Of a stretch of DNA of 30,315 nucleotides, positions 6,843-14,613 are shown piece after piece; within the stretch, counting starts at the first letter, position 1, and each line of letters begins with the position of its first letter. A program made the position numbers and the translations under genes. The DNA comes from RGIG7300 sp045133915. Lineage in GTDB: Bacteria; Bacillota; Clostridia; Oscillospirales; CAG-272. The stretch lies in the NCBI GenBank assembly GCA_045133915.1, contig JBGUUX010000074.1, positions 1-30,315 on the forward strand, given 5' to 3'. Under the pieces are notes generated by a model. That model was not told the origin of the DNA and searched no databases. It saw nothing but the letters and a program-made list of their open reading frames with translations.

Positions 6843-7991
6843 TTAAATCAGTTTTGCAAGATAGGGATCTATACCAAGCTTTTGACAGATTCCGTCGTAC
6901 TCACTGCGCTTCTCCGCCTTCTTTTCCTCGGATATCTTATCGTTACGTATAGCCTTGATAAGAACGTTCTTGGGAGTCTCCTCGGGGTCGATAAGTTCAA
7001 GGGCGGTTACGTCGTAGCCCTTAGCTTCAAGCATAAGACAACGCAGAGAATCTGTTGCCGCATCGCAAAGCTTCTGCATAAGTATGGAATGACCGAGCAT
7101 AAAATCACAGTCTGAACCGTTAGGCTTAAGCTGATGCATCATCTCATGATGACAGCAGGGGGTGGACATGATAACACGGCTGCCGGATTTAACAGCCTTG
7201 GCAAGTACGATATCGGTCGCAATATCGCAAGCATGAAGAGATACTGTAAGGTCGGGGGTGGTAACAGGCTCAAAATCATTTATATCCCCTGCGATAAAAT
7301 GAAGTCCGCTGTAGCCTAATTTTTCAGCAACCGAGTTACAGTATTCTATAACGTCCTCTTTTAAGTCAACGCAATCCATACGGACGGCTATTTTCTCTAC
7401 AACGGTAAAATAATAGTATACTGCAAAGCTGAGATAGCTCTTACCGCAACAGAGATCAAGGATATAGAGCTCACGGTCACGGGGGAATTTGTAAGCCTCG
7501 GAAAGAAGCTCAAGGAAACGGTTTATCTGTCTGAACTTTGAGCGCTTTTTGTCAAAGACACGTCCGTCCTTATCCTTGACACCAAGCTCAAAAAGAAAAT
7601 CAATCGGCTCGGTGGCAGAGATGATATGCTGCTTCTTTCTGTCGTGACCCTGTACGGCAACCTTTTCACCCTTATTCTTTATACGGTCAAGTACGGTTAT
7701 CTTGCCCTTGCCCGAAACCTTTATCTGCGCTTCGCCTGCAGTGGTAAGCACGTTTACCTGCTTATAGTCATGGCCCACCATGAGGGCAAGGATATCAGGC
7801 GCCTCGGAGGCCTTTATATTACGGTGGGTAGCCTTGCCGTCGGTAGTAAAAGTCTCTATCTGCAGACAGAGCTCGTCCTTGATATTTATAAGGGTGGCAA
7901 CGCTCTTTAACGTTTTTTTGTCACAGGGCTTACTTAAAATGATCTTTTTCAGTATTCGTTTTTCGATTACAGACTTAAAAAGCTCTAACAT
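6843..7991 (-). CDS. SAM-dependent methyltransferase (Methyltransf_32 type)
   Basis: A 382-aa protein. The C-terminal two thirds is a class I methyltransferase: ILDLCCGKSYLSFAVYY (SAM motif I), MDCVDLKEDVIEYC (acidic end of strand 2), FIAGDINDF, SLHACDIATD and the Cys/His-rich STPCCHHEM. The CCGKSYLSF and SLHACDIATD pattern is that of PF13679 (METTL25/GSTCD-related). The first 130 residues form an uncharacterised domain. The target (RNA or protein) is unknown. AAAGGA precedes the ATG at 7991. It stands alone between the LtaS-like gene, 41 bp downstream, and the divergent rsgA. Confidence 0.85.
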   Translation of the reverse strand: MLELFKSVIEKRILKKIILSKPCDKKTLKSVATLINIKDELCLQIETFTTDGKATHRNIKASEAPDILALMVGHDYKQVNVLTTAGEAQIKVSGKGKITVLDRIKNKGEKVAVQGHDRKKQHIISATEPIDFLFELGVKDKDGRVFDKKRSKFRQINRFLELLSEAYKFPRDRELYILDLCCGKSYLSFAVYYYFTVVEKIAVRMDCVDLKEDVIEYCNSVAEKLGYSGLHFIAGDINDFEPVTTPDLTVSLHACDIATDIVLAKAVKSGSRVIMSTPCCHHEMMHQLKPNGSDCDFMLGHSILMQKLCDAATDSLRCLMLEAKGYDVTALELIDPEETPKNVLIKAIRNDKISEEKKAEKRSEYDGICQKLGIDPYLAKLI

Positions 7992-8066
7992 CTTTTTGTT
8001 CCTTTACTTGACAAACTTTTTTATTGGAAATATAATATAATTAACTTATTAAAAACCAGGAGCAGT

Positions 8067-8963
8067 ATGGAAGGTATTATTATAAAGGGTCTGGGCGGAC
8101 TCTATGATATACTTTGCGACGGCAATATAGTTCAGTGCCGTGCAAGAGGTGTTTTCCGCCACGAAAATATAACTCCCTACGTGGGTGACAGAGTTGTGAT
8201 AGAGGATGACTGTATCGTTGACATTGCCGACCGAAAGAACACCCTTATCCGTCCCCCTATGGCAAATCTTGATATCCTCTTTATCGTAGCTGCGGCAAAG
8301 AAGCCTATGCCGGTTACCGCTACCCTTGACAAGATGATATCTATTGCCGACCACAAGGGTATCGAGCCTGTGGTCATAATAACTAAAAACGACCTTGACC
8401 CCGCAAAAGCAAATGAGTTAAAGGACACGTACGCCTCCATCGGTATCGATGTTTTTGTTACCGACCCCGACTCTGACAAGGCAGAGCTCCTAAGCTTTTT
8501 CAAGGAGAAATGCCGCGGCAGGATATCTGCCTTTTCGGGAGCATCCGGTGTAGGTAAATCTACACTTCTCAACGCTCTCTTCCCTACCCTGGCTCTTGCT
8601 ACCGGAGACGTGAGCCGCAAGATACAGCGCGGTAAGCACACCACCCGTCACGTTGAGCTCTATCCCTTAAAGGATCTCTTCGGCGAAGAGGGTTACGACG
8701 GTTTTATTGCCGATACTCCGGGATTTTCTATGCTTGATCCCACCATATACGACGACTATACCGTAGACGAGCTTCCTTATACCTTCCGTGAGTTCAGACC
8801 CTATCTGGGCGAGTGTAAGTATACCAAATGCACTCATACAAAGGAAGAGGGCTGCGCCGTGCTTTGTGCGGTAAACGAAGGTAAGATACCTCACAGCCGT
8901 CACGAGAGCTTCCTTGAGCTTCACGGGATACTCAAAAACATCCACGCATGGGACAAAAAATGA
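8067..8963 (+). CDS. rsgA: Ribosome small-subunit GTPase RsgA
   Basis: A 298-aa circularly permuted GTPase that helps 30S ribosome maturation. It has an N-terminal OB domain (to about residue 65), then G motifs in permuted order: TKND (G4), GASGVGKSTLLNAL (G1), ADTPGF (G3). A C-terminal zinc domain follows, with Cys/His in YLGECKYTKCTHTKEEGCAV. Length is normal. AGGAG at 8058-8062 precedes the ATG. In Bacillus it follows prkC in the same operon; here it is on the opposite strand from prkC but still next to spoVM. The last base of its TGA stop is the first base of a hairpin repeat. Confidence 0.96.
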   Translation: MEGIIIKGLGGLYDILCDGNIVQCRARGVFRHENITPYVGDRVVIEDDCIVDIADRKNTLIRPPMANLDILFIVAAAKKPMPVTATLDKMISIADHKGIEPVVIITKNDLDPAKANELKDTYASIGIDVFVTDPDSDKAELLSFFKEKCRGRISAFSGASGVGKSTLLNALFPTLALATGDVSRKIQRGKHTTRHVELYPLKDLFGEEGYDGFIADTPGFSMLDPTIYDDYTVDELPYTFREFRPYLGECKYTKCTHTKEEGCAVLCAVNEGKIPHSRHESFLELHGILKNIHAWDKK

Positions 8964-8999
8964 AATGGAATTTTTGTTGCTTATAGCAACAAAAATCTC
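8963..8999 (-). repeat. Hairpin repeat, copy in reverse orientation
   Basis: An 11-bp perfect stem ATTTTTGTTGC (8970-8980), loop TTATA, and GCAACAAAAAT (8986-8996). The reverse complement of the 37-nt unit matches 22147-22183 at all but one position. It begins inside the rsgA stop codon and may act as its terminator. Confidence 0.85.
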
Positions 9000-9050
9000 C
9001 TTAACTCTTCACTTTTCACTTTTCAATGCATAACGCATCGCATTATGCAC
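9000..9050 (-). repeat. Heptamer repeat, AAAAGTG type, plus dyad
   Basis: On the minus strand, AAAAGTG units (period 7) precede the hairpin repeat, in the same order as at 22111-22183 but with a different heptamer. The adjacent stretch about 9026-9050 has an imperfect dyad around ATGCATAACGCATCGCATTATGC. It explains most of the gene-free 8964-9106 stretch. Confidence 0.6.
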
Positions 9051-9106
9051 ATATTCTCCCTTCTGTCATACTCTGTTATTAGAGAATGTCGGAAGGGATT
9101 TTTGTT

Positions 9107-9265
9107 ATGCGTGCAATAAGATGCATTTGCCGATCAGCCGGATATATTGCCCTTGCCTTTGGTGCGGGTATCCTGCTGACCTACTTTTTGCCCTGCTCGG
9201 TACTGGTAGTTATAGAATCTCTTATAATAATCGGCGCCGGAGTAGTTTATTTTACAAACATATAA
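9107..9265 (+). CDS. Small membrane protein, 52 aa
   Basis: A short gene with GGAAGGGA upstream of its ATG. The protein MRAIRCICRSAGYIALAFGA... has two cysteines near the N-terminus, a hydrophobic segment at about 12-30, a Pro-Cys turn and a second hydrophobic segment at about 31-50, so it is probably a two-helix membrane peptide. No named family is recognised. Its stop codon overlaps the ribosome binding site of the SpoVM-like peptide (AAGGAG at 9264-9269), so the two genes are cotranscribed and may both act in sporulation (inference from context). Confidence 0.65.
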   Translation: MRAIRCICRSAGYIALAFGAGILLTYFLPCSVLVVIESLIIIGAGVVYFTNI

Positions 9266-9275
9266 GGAGCTTACC

Positions 9276-9350
9276 ATGAAGATAGTAGTTGTAAAGTCAC
9301 CCCGTATACTTGCACCTATACTTGCAAGAATTTTTAAAATACATAAATAA
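9276..9350 (+). CDS. spoVM: SpoVM-like sporulation peptide, 24 aa
   Basis: A 24-residue peptide, MKIVVVKSPRILAPILARIF plus four residues (KIHK). It matches the plan of SpoVM: a short hydrophobic N-terminus, KxP at 7-9 with the conserved proline at position 9, then an amphipathic basic helix. SpoVM marks the convex forespore membrane and anchors the SpoIVA coat ATPase. AAGGAG lies six bases before the ATG and a strong terminator follows. Position near rsgA and prkC agrees with Bacillus, where spoVM lies in the same cluster. It differs from the B. subtilis peptide (26 aa) after the proline. It marks the organism as a likely endospore former. Confidence 0.82.
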   Translation: MKIVVVKSPRILAPILARIFKIHK

Positions 9351-9355
9351 TTTTA

Positions 9356-9385
9356 GAAAACAGTGTCACTTTTGACACTGTTTTC
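9356..9385. terminator. Bidirectional intrinsic terminator
   Basis: A perfect 12-bp stem GAAAACAGTGTC (9356-9367), loop ACTTTT, and GACACTGTTTTC (9374-9385), between converging spoVM and prkC. Confidence 0.88.
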
Positions 9386-9400
9386 TGCATTTAATTACTA

Positions 9401-11095
9401 TTACTGTCCCGAGCTTATAACCAGATCTATCTTGGTGGTCTTTTCGGGTACGCTTTCGTACGCATCGCGGCTCTGATCTATTACTGTTCCCTTGGGCTTG
9501 GAGGACTGCTCATAGGTTATCTCACCCAACGCCAGATTGTACTGAACGAGCTGAGCCTTTGCCTGAGCCTCGGTAAGACCTATAAAGTTAGGAACCTGAA
9601 TATACTTAACGTCAGTACCCTTGCTGATATACAAAGTAACTGTCTCGCCTGCATTGACCTTTTCACCCGCCATAGGCATGGTACGGATAACGTAACCAAC
9701 GGGGATATTGTCATTCTCTTCAAATTCCTCTACGAACTTGAGTCCCATCTCACCCAGCTTTATTTCAACCTCGCGGTAATCCTTAACCGTAAGGTCGGGA
9801 AGCACCTTGGCATCCTTGCCTCGGCTGAGAGTAAGGTTAATGTCACAGTACTGCTGACCGGGGATTATCTTACGCACGATACCTGCCTCAGGAGACTGAG
9901 CCAATACGGTGTTGACCTCGATGTCGGGCTGGCTGTCGTCGTAAGTAACGGTTATCTTAAAGCCCTGCTTGGTATACTGATTGATTATATCATCTGTCAT
10001 GACCTGTCCCATAAGACTGGGAACAGTTACGTCCTGAGATGCGGTCATCTCCTGAGAGTCCTTGAAACGGTCTATAACAACACCAACCGATATTCCCACC
10101 ACAAGAAGGAAGGCAAGAGTAACACCCAATATTACGGGGAACATGGATCTGCCCCCCTTGGACGCAGACTTTTTAGTTGTCTTTGACTTTGCGGACGTTT
10201 CTGTGTCTGCTATAGCGATCTTACCGTCACGGCTCTTGGTCTTGAAGACGTAGGTAGGATTGTTCTTTATCTGAAGCAGATGGCGGAGCATCTGAGTAGC
10301 GTTCTGGAAACGGCGTTCAGGCTGCTTTTCCATAGCCAGCATTATTATCTGCTCTACACCCAGAGGGATGTTGGGCATGATCTCACGGGGAGGCTTAGCT
10401 ATAGCGTTGACCTGCATAAGAGCTACGGAAACAGGGCTCTCTGCATCAAAAGGAAGCTTGCCTGTAGTCATCTCATACATAAGCACACCAAGAGAGTACA
10501 GGTCACTGCGCTGGTCGATAACCTTACCGCTTGCCTGCTCGGGGCTGATATAGAATACTGTACCTATAGCCTTATCGGTCATGGTAACGGTCTCGGCGTT
10601 GGGAAGCTTAGCTATACCAAAGTCGGTGACTTTGATGCGTCCGTTTTTAAGGAGCATAATGTTCTGGGGCTTGATATCACGGTGGATAATGCCCTTGGAA
10701 TGAGCGTGCTCGAGAGCGCGCAGTATCTGCTCTGTATAGCTTAAGGTCTCGGAGAGAGAGAGCACACCCTTCTGACTCATATAGCTCTTAAGGGTAATAC
10801 CGTCAACACGCTCCATAACGATATACTTAAGGTTATCCTTAACAGACACGTCGTAGATGCTTACTATGTTGGGATGAGCAAGCATGGAAACTGCCTTGGA
10901 CTCGTTGATAAAGCGCTTTACAGACTGAGAGTCGTTGGCTATCTCGTCCTTGAGCATCTTTAAGGCAACGATACGGTTAAGCTTGGTATCAAATGCCTCG
11001 AACACCACAGCCATACCGCCTACACCAAGTATCTTGGTTATCTTATATCTATTGTCAAATACCTGACCTACATATTTATCAAATACATTCATCAT
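9401..11095 (-). CDS. prkC: Ser/Thr kinase with PASTA domains (PrkC/Stk1)
   Basis: A 564-aa membrane kinase. The cytoplasmic kinase domain (about 17-280) has the glycine loop GVGGMAV (24-30), Lys46, HRDIKPQN (138-145), DFG (158-160) and an SPE in place of APE (184-186). A basic linker and one membrane helix (about 320-345) follow, then three PASTA repeats beginning near VTVPSLMG, KVLPDLTV and IQVPNFIG. PASTA domains bind muropeptides or lipid II, so the kinase senses cell-wall state and, in Bacillus, spore germination signals. It begins eight bases after the prpC stop with GAGGAAATA before tandem ATGs. All catalytic residues are intact. Confidence 0.96.
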   Translation of the reverse strand: MMNVFDKYVGQVFDNRYKITKILGVGGMAVVFEAFDTKLNRIVALKMLKDEIANDSQSVKRFINESKAVSMLAHPNIVSIYDVSVKDNLKYIVMERVDGITLKSYMSQKGVLSLSETLSYTEQILRALEHAHSKGIIHRDIKPQNIMLLKNGRIKVTDFGIAKLPNAETVTMTDKAIGTVFYISPEQASGKVIDQRSDLYSLGVLMYEMTTGKLPFDAESPVSVALMQVNAIAKPPREIMPNIPLGVEQIIMLAMEKQPERRFQNATQMLRHLLQIKNNPTYVFKTKSRDGKIAIADTETSAKSKTTKKSASKGGRSMFPVILGVTLAFLLVVGISVGVVIDRFKDSQEMTASQDVTVPSLMGQVMTDDIINQYTKQGFKITVTYDDSQPDIEVNTVLAQSPEAGIVRKIIPGQQYCDINLTLSRGKDAKVLPDLTVKDYREVEIKLGEMGLKFVEEFEENDNIPVGYVIRTMPMAGEKVNAGETVTLYISKGTDVKYIQVPNFIGLTEAQAKAQLVQYNLALGEITYEQSSKPKGTVIDQSRDAYESVPEKTTKIDLVISSGQ

Positions 11096-11102
11096 TATTT
11101 CC

Positions 11103-11894
11103 TCATACGTTCTTGATAAGAATAATAGTAATGTTATCCCCGCCGCCGTTCTGGTTGGCGGTATCGACGAGCAATTCTGTTTTAAAGGTCAGCTCTGCGT
11201 CATAATCGTCGTCGTCATAGTCTCTGTATTTTTTGCGGACTATATTAACCATTTCCTTTTCGGAAATGAAGTTGTAAAGTCCGTCGGAGCACAGGATAAA
11301 GTAAGATCCCTCGTCCGGCATATCCACGGTTATAACGTCTGCGTCTACCGTGGGCTCTGTGCCTACTGCTCTGGTAAGGATGTTACGTCTGGGGTTGGTG
11401 GCAGCCTCTTCCTTGGTAAGCTGTCCCATATCCACCAGCATCTGCACGTAGGAGTGGTCGTGGGTAAGCTGTGTAAGCGCCTTACCTTCGATAAGATACA
11501 TACGGCTGTCGCCTACGTTTGCTATATGGATCTCGTTATCGGTTGCGATAGCCGCTACGATGGTAGTACCCATATTGGTAAGCTCGGAGCTCTCTCTGGC
11601 TCTTCGGTATACCGCCTTGTTTGAGGCGGACACCGCCTCGTTTATAAGATCGGGGAAGCTTACCTTAGCGGTATCACAAATATCCTCTGCATCTATATAG
11701 GGAGACAGAGCCTGTTCAACGTGATCCGCAAAGGTGCGGATGGCAAGGCTGGAAGCTATGTTTCCGCCGTTTGTACCGCCCATGCCGTCGCAAAGGACAA
11801 ACATGGTTATATTGTCGCATACGCGCATGGTCAAAAAGTTATCCTGATTGGTCTCTCTCTTTTTACCGATGTCGGTTTTTCCGATATAATACAC
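11103..11894 (-). CDS. prpC: PP2C-type Ser/Thr phosphatase
   Basis: About 263 aa from the GTG at 11894, which has GGAGG seven bases upstream; the longer reading from an ATG at 11936 would contain this RBS. PPM/PP2C motifs are present: KRETNQDNF (metal Asp), LCDGMGGTNGG (metal Asp-Gly), VGDSRMYLIEG, a THDHS segment, LCSDGLYNF and the C-terminal GGGDNITIILI. It reverses phosphorylation by the kinase encoded next to it. Order and spacing (rlmN, prpC, prkC) are as in Bacillus and many Clostridia, so the assignment is secure. Confidence 0.95.
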   Translation of the reverse strand: MYYIGKTDIGKKRETNQDNFLTMRVCDNITMFVLCDGMGGTNGGNIASSLAIRTFADHVEQALSPYIDAEDICDTAKVSFPDLINEAVSASNKAVYRRARESSELTNMGTTIVAAIATDNEIHIANVGDSRMYLIEGKALTQLTHDHSYVQMLVDMGQLTKEEAATNPRRNILTRAVGTEPTVDADVITVDMPDEGSYFILCSDGLYNFISEKEMVNIVRKKYRDYDDDDYDAELTFKTELLVDTANQNGGGDNITIILIKNV

Positions 11895-11907
11895 TGTCTC
11901 ACCTCCG

Positions 11908-13041
11908 TTAATCTGTATTTTTGTTGTTATTTGCATTCAAATGAGTCGAACCTGCGTCGTGGCGTGTGTGTTGAACCGCCAAATCATCGGGCGCAGTTTG
12001 GTTGGGGCGACTAGCCCCTTTATGTCTCAGCTGTCCGCAGGAGGCGTCTATATCAGAGCCTAACTTGCGGCGTCTTGTAGCGTTGACACCGTTCTTTTCA
12101 AGAACGTCGATAAATTTCTTTATACTCTGCTCATCTCCGGCAGAAAATCCGCTTTCCGCAACCGTATTGACCGGAATAAGATTTACATGGAAAGGCTCTT
12201 TGCCGAAATACTTAAGCAAAAGGTTGGCTAAGCGTTTAGCCTGTGCGGGACTGTCGTTTTTGCCGTGGATAAGGGTATACTCAAAGGATATACGTCTGCC
12301 CGTCTTGTCAAAGTATGCTCTGCAGGCACAAAGAAGCTCGTCTATACCCCACTTTTTGTTTACCGGCATTATCTCGTTTCGCTCCTCATCGCTTGTGGCA
12401 TGAAGAGAGATAGAGAGGGTTATGGGATAGCTTTCCTCTGCCAGACGGTATATCTTGTCCACCAGTCCGCAGGTAGAAAGTGAAATATGTCTGTAACCGA
12501 TATTAAGTCCGCCCTTGGCGCCTACAAGGTCAAGAAAACGGATGACGTTGTCATAGTTGTCAAGAGGCTCGCCGATACCCATCATAACGATATTGTCGAT
12601 ACGCTCACCGATATCCTTCTGGGCAACGATGACCTGAGACAGTATCTCACCCGCAGACAGGTTACGTGCGCGGCCTCCCAGTGTAGAAGCGCAGAACTTA
12701 CATCCCATACGGCAGCCTGCCTGACTGGATATACAGATAGAGTTACCGTGCTTATAGCGCATAACGACGCTCTCGATAAGCTGTCCGTCATACATAGAGA
12801 AGAGATACTTTACAGTACCGTCAAGCTTTGATACCTGCTTCTGTACTATCTCGGGATACACAAGTGTGGTGTTCTCCGCGAGAAGCTGTCTTGTTTTCTT
12901 TGAGATATCGGACATCTCGTCAAAGGTCGCCCCTCGGTGTAACCACGCAAATATCTGCTTTGCCTTATATGCCTTTTCGCCAAACTCAAGGAGCATATGT
13001 TCCAGCTCCTCGGGCATCATACAGAGAATTTCTTTCATCAT
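11908..13041 (-). CDS. rlmN: 23S rRNA/tRNA adenine-C2 methyltransferase RlmN
   Basis: A radical-SAM enzyme methylating A2503 of 23S rRNA and A37 of some tRNAs. About 377 aa from the tandem ATGs at 13041/13038 (MMKEIL); about 40 further upstream residues in frame are AT-rich and not family-like. It has the cluster motif CRMGCKFC, the GIGEPLDNYDNV segment, LSTCGL and the C-terminal catalytic Cys in DIDASCGQLR. After this normal end there is an unusual tail of about 38 residues rich in His, Asn and Thr. No Shine-Dalgarno sequence is seen; the promoter at 13050-13078 puts the transcript start about two bases before the ATG, so the mRNA is probably leaderless. Confidence 0.94.
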   Translation of the reverse strand: MMKEILCMMPEELEHMLLEFGEKAYKAKQIFAWLHRGATFDEMSDISKKTRQLLAENTTLVYPEIVQKQVSKLDGTVKYLFSMYDGQLIESVVMRYKHGNSICISSQAGCRMGCKFCASTLGGRARNLSAGEILSQVIVAQKDIGERIDNIVMMGIGEPLDNYDNVIRFLDLVGAKGGLNIGYRHISLSTCGLVDKIYRLAEESYPITLSISLHATSDEERNEIMPVNKKWGIDELLCACRAYFDKTGRRISFEYTLIHGKNDSPAQAKRLANLLLKYFGKEPFHVNLIPVNTVAESGFSAGDEQSIKKFIDVLEKNGVNATRRRKLGSDIDASCGQLRHKGASRPNQTAPDDLAVQHTRHDAGSTHLNANNNKNTD

Positions 13042-13049
13042 AATACAGT

Positions 13050-13078
13050 AGTATAACATATATAAATGAAAAATGCAA
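13050..13078 (-). promoter_or_regulatory. Promoter of rlmN-prpC-prkC
   Basis: On the minus strand TTGCAT (13073-13078), 17-bp spacer, TATACT (13050-13055). The -10 ends only eight bases before the ATG at 13041, implying a leaderless or nearly leaderless mRNA. Confidence 0.7.
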
Positions 13079-13128
13079 CTTTTAATATGATTATTGATAT
13101 ATTTTTTAAATTTTGCATTAAAAATATG

Positions 13129-13157
13129 TTTACATCCGATAATATTTGTGTTATAAT
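13129..13157 (+). promoter_or_regulatory. Promoter of the acidic membrane protein
   Basis: TTTACA (13129-13134), 17-bp spacer, TATAAT (13152-13157), about 35 bases before the ATG at 13192. It diverges from the rlmN promoter. Confidence 0.78.
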
Positions 13158-13191
13158 ACAACTATAAATAACTCGGAAAGGGTGTTTAAGG

Positions 13192-13446
13192 ATGGAAAAG
13201 AAGAATAATACTTTAATTAAGGTCTTAGTGATCCTCGGATCTCTTGCAGCTATATTTGTGGCAGTTGCTCTTATCTACAAAAAGTATAATAAGAAGCGTA
13301 AGCCCAAGGACGTTGATCCTTTTGATTTTGACGACGACTTTTTCTTTGACGATTGCGAAGGCTGTTACGACGGCGACGGATTCTTCGATGACGAGGATGA
13401 TTCTGTTTCCGAGGATACAGACGACGGCGAAGAGCTTATTTTCTAA
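13192..13446 (+). CDS. Acidic single-pass membrane protein, 84 aa
   Basis: The protein starts with a basic stretch MEKKNNTLIK, then one hydrophobic helix (about 10-28), a second basic stretch (KKYNKKRKPK) and a C-terminal half made almost entirely of Asp, Glu and Phe with an isolated CEGC. By the positive-inside rule the orientation is ambiguous, because both flanks of the helix are basic. No family is recognised; Asp-rich tails of this type could bind cations or basic proteins. It has its own consensus promoter and a terminator, so it looks like a single-gene unit. Confidence 0.75.
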   Translation: MEKKNNTLIKVLVILGSLAAIFVAVALIYKKYNKKRKPKDVDPFDFDDDFFFDDCEGCYDGDGFFDDEDDSVSEDTDDGEELIF

Positions 13447-13450
13447 ACCA

Positions 13451-13482
13451 AACAGGGCGGCCTTGGGTCGCCCGTTGTTTTC
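13451..13482 (+). terminator. Intrinsic terminator
   Basis: A GC-rich stem (AACAGGGCGGCC with GGTCGCCCGTT, one bulged A and one GU pair) followed by GTTTTC, just after the acidic protein gene and before tmk. It is weaker than others in the window because of the imperfect T-run. Confidence 0.6.
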
Positions 13483-13506
13483 ATTAACACAAAACCGGAG
13501 TAAGAT

Positions 13507-14115
13507 ATGTCAAAATTTATCGTATTTGAGGGTATAGACGGAAGCGGAAAGACCACACAGATAAACCTTCTGCATAAAGCTCTTGCCGAAAGAAATATCC
13601 CCGTACATATAACCAAGGAACCCACCGACGAGCCTATGGGCAAGCTGTTACGTCAGTATCTTATGGGTAAGGAAAAAACAGACCTCAAGGCTGTAGCCGC
13701 CCTCTTTGCCGCAGACAGACTTGACCATATAACCGCCAAAGGAGGTATACGCGATAACCTAAGTAAAGGTAACGTGGTCCTGTGCGACAGATATTATCTT
13801 TCCTCCTACGCATATCAGTCGGTAGACTGTCCTTTAGACTGGATCATGGCGCTTAACAGCGAGGCGGAGAACATGGCAAGACCGGATCTTCACATATTCC
13901 TCGACGTTCCCGCAGAGCAGTCTATGTCAAGAGTGGAGAGCCGCGGTGAGACCGAGATATTTGAAAAGCTGGAAAGACAGCAGCAGATACGTAAGAATTT
14001 CTTTGATCTGTTTGAGAAGCTCGGTGACAGAGAAAATATCGCAGTTATAGACGGTACCGGCAAACCCGAGGAAATAGCCGAGGCTGTGTTGAATGAAGTA
14101 ATGAAAATAATTTAA
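13507..14115 (+). CDS. tmk: Thymidylate kinase
   Basis: A 202-aa kinase converting dTMP to dTDP. The P-loop is GIDGSGKTT (about 10-18), the DR(Y/H) motif is CDRYYLSSYAYQ, and the dTMP-binding KEPTDEPMG and lid region with LERQQQIRKNF are present. Normal length, with no missing residues. GGAG precedes the ATG. In many Firmicutes tmk precedes holB, but here it is followed by a terminator and converging genes. Confidence 0.96.
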   Translation: MSKFIVFEGIDGSGKTTQINLLHKALAERNIPVHITKEPTDEPMGKLLRQYLMGKEKTDLKAVAALFAADRLDHITAKGGIRDNLSKGNVVLCDRYYLSSYAYQSVDCPLDWIMALNSEAENMARPDLHIFLDVPAEQSMSRVESRGETEIFEKLERQQQIRKNFFDLFEKLGDRENIAVIDGTGKPEEIAEAVLNEVMKII

Positions 14116-14141
14116 GAGGTGCATACGCACCTCTTATTTTT
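14113..14141. terminator. Intrinsic terminator between tmk and the LURP-like gene
   Basis: A ten-base-pair stem, TAAGAGGTGC (14113-14122, containing the tmk stop), loop ATAC, GCACCTCTTA (14127-14136), then TTTTTA. The U-run is best for tmk; the reverse strand lacks a good one. Confidence 0.82.
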
Positions 14142-14613
14142 ATGAATTTCTCGAAGCCTTTTCGGCGTCTATTGCCAAAACCAGCATAAGCACGTTAAGT
14201 GCATCGTCGGACTTGCCTACGTCAATAGAATATGTATCGGTCCAGTTCCATATCTCCTTTGAGACCACGGCTATCTCGCCACCTGTGGCAGAGCATACGC
14301 TGTAATCCCATTCCCAAAAGCTGCCCTCAACATACCAACCGTTGAAATCGATATTGAATTTAGGCTTGAATAAGGTAAACTCCTTGGTGATACAGCCTAC
14401 GTAGCTTTCACCTCGGTATATCTCGTACTTGGGAAGAAAGGTAAGGATCTTCTGTCTGACAGTACCAAGCTCTCTGCCCCCGGCATCAAATATCTTAAAG
14501 CAATGGCCCCAGGCAAGCTGACCCTTGACGGTAAACACGGTGTTGCCTGCCTCGTCATATATGTCATAACTGCCAAACCAGGAGAACATACGCTGTTTAA
14601 ACAGAAGTTTCAT
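14140..14613 (-). CDS. LURP-one-related (YxjI-like) protein
   Basis: 157 aa with the beta-barrel pattern of the LURP-one-related family: MKLLFKQRMFSWFGSYDIYD, GNTVFTVKGQLAWGHCFKI, ELGTVRQKILTFLPKYEIY, then the second half FNIDFNGWYVEGSFWEWDY and a terminal DDALNVLMLVLAIDAEK helix. The fold is tubby-like and its bacterial role is unknown. It is the last gene of a five-gene operon and overlaps the TPR gene by one base (TAATG). Confidence 0.85.
   Translation of the reverse strand: MKLLFKQRMFSWFGSYDIYDEAGNTVFTVKGQLAWGHCFKIFDAGGRELGTVRQKILTFLPKYEIYRGESYVGCITKEFTLFKPKFNIDFNGWYVEGSFWEWDYSVCSATGGEIAVVSKEIWNWTDTYSIDVGKSDDALNVLMLVLAIDAEKASRNS

Noticed and set aside
9049..9074. A sigma-E-like promoter (ATATT and CATACTCT) before the 52-aa/spoVM unit
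   Set aside because: The spacing is only 11 bases, shorter than normal for sigma-E, so it is not listed as a feature although sporulation control would make sense.
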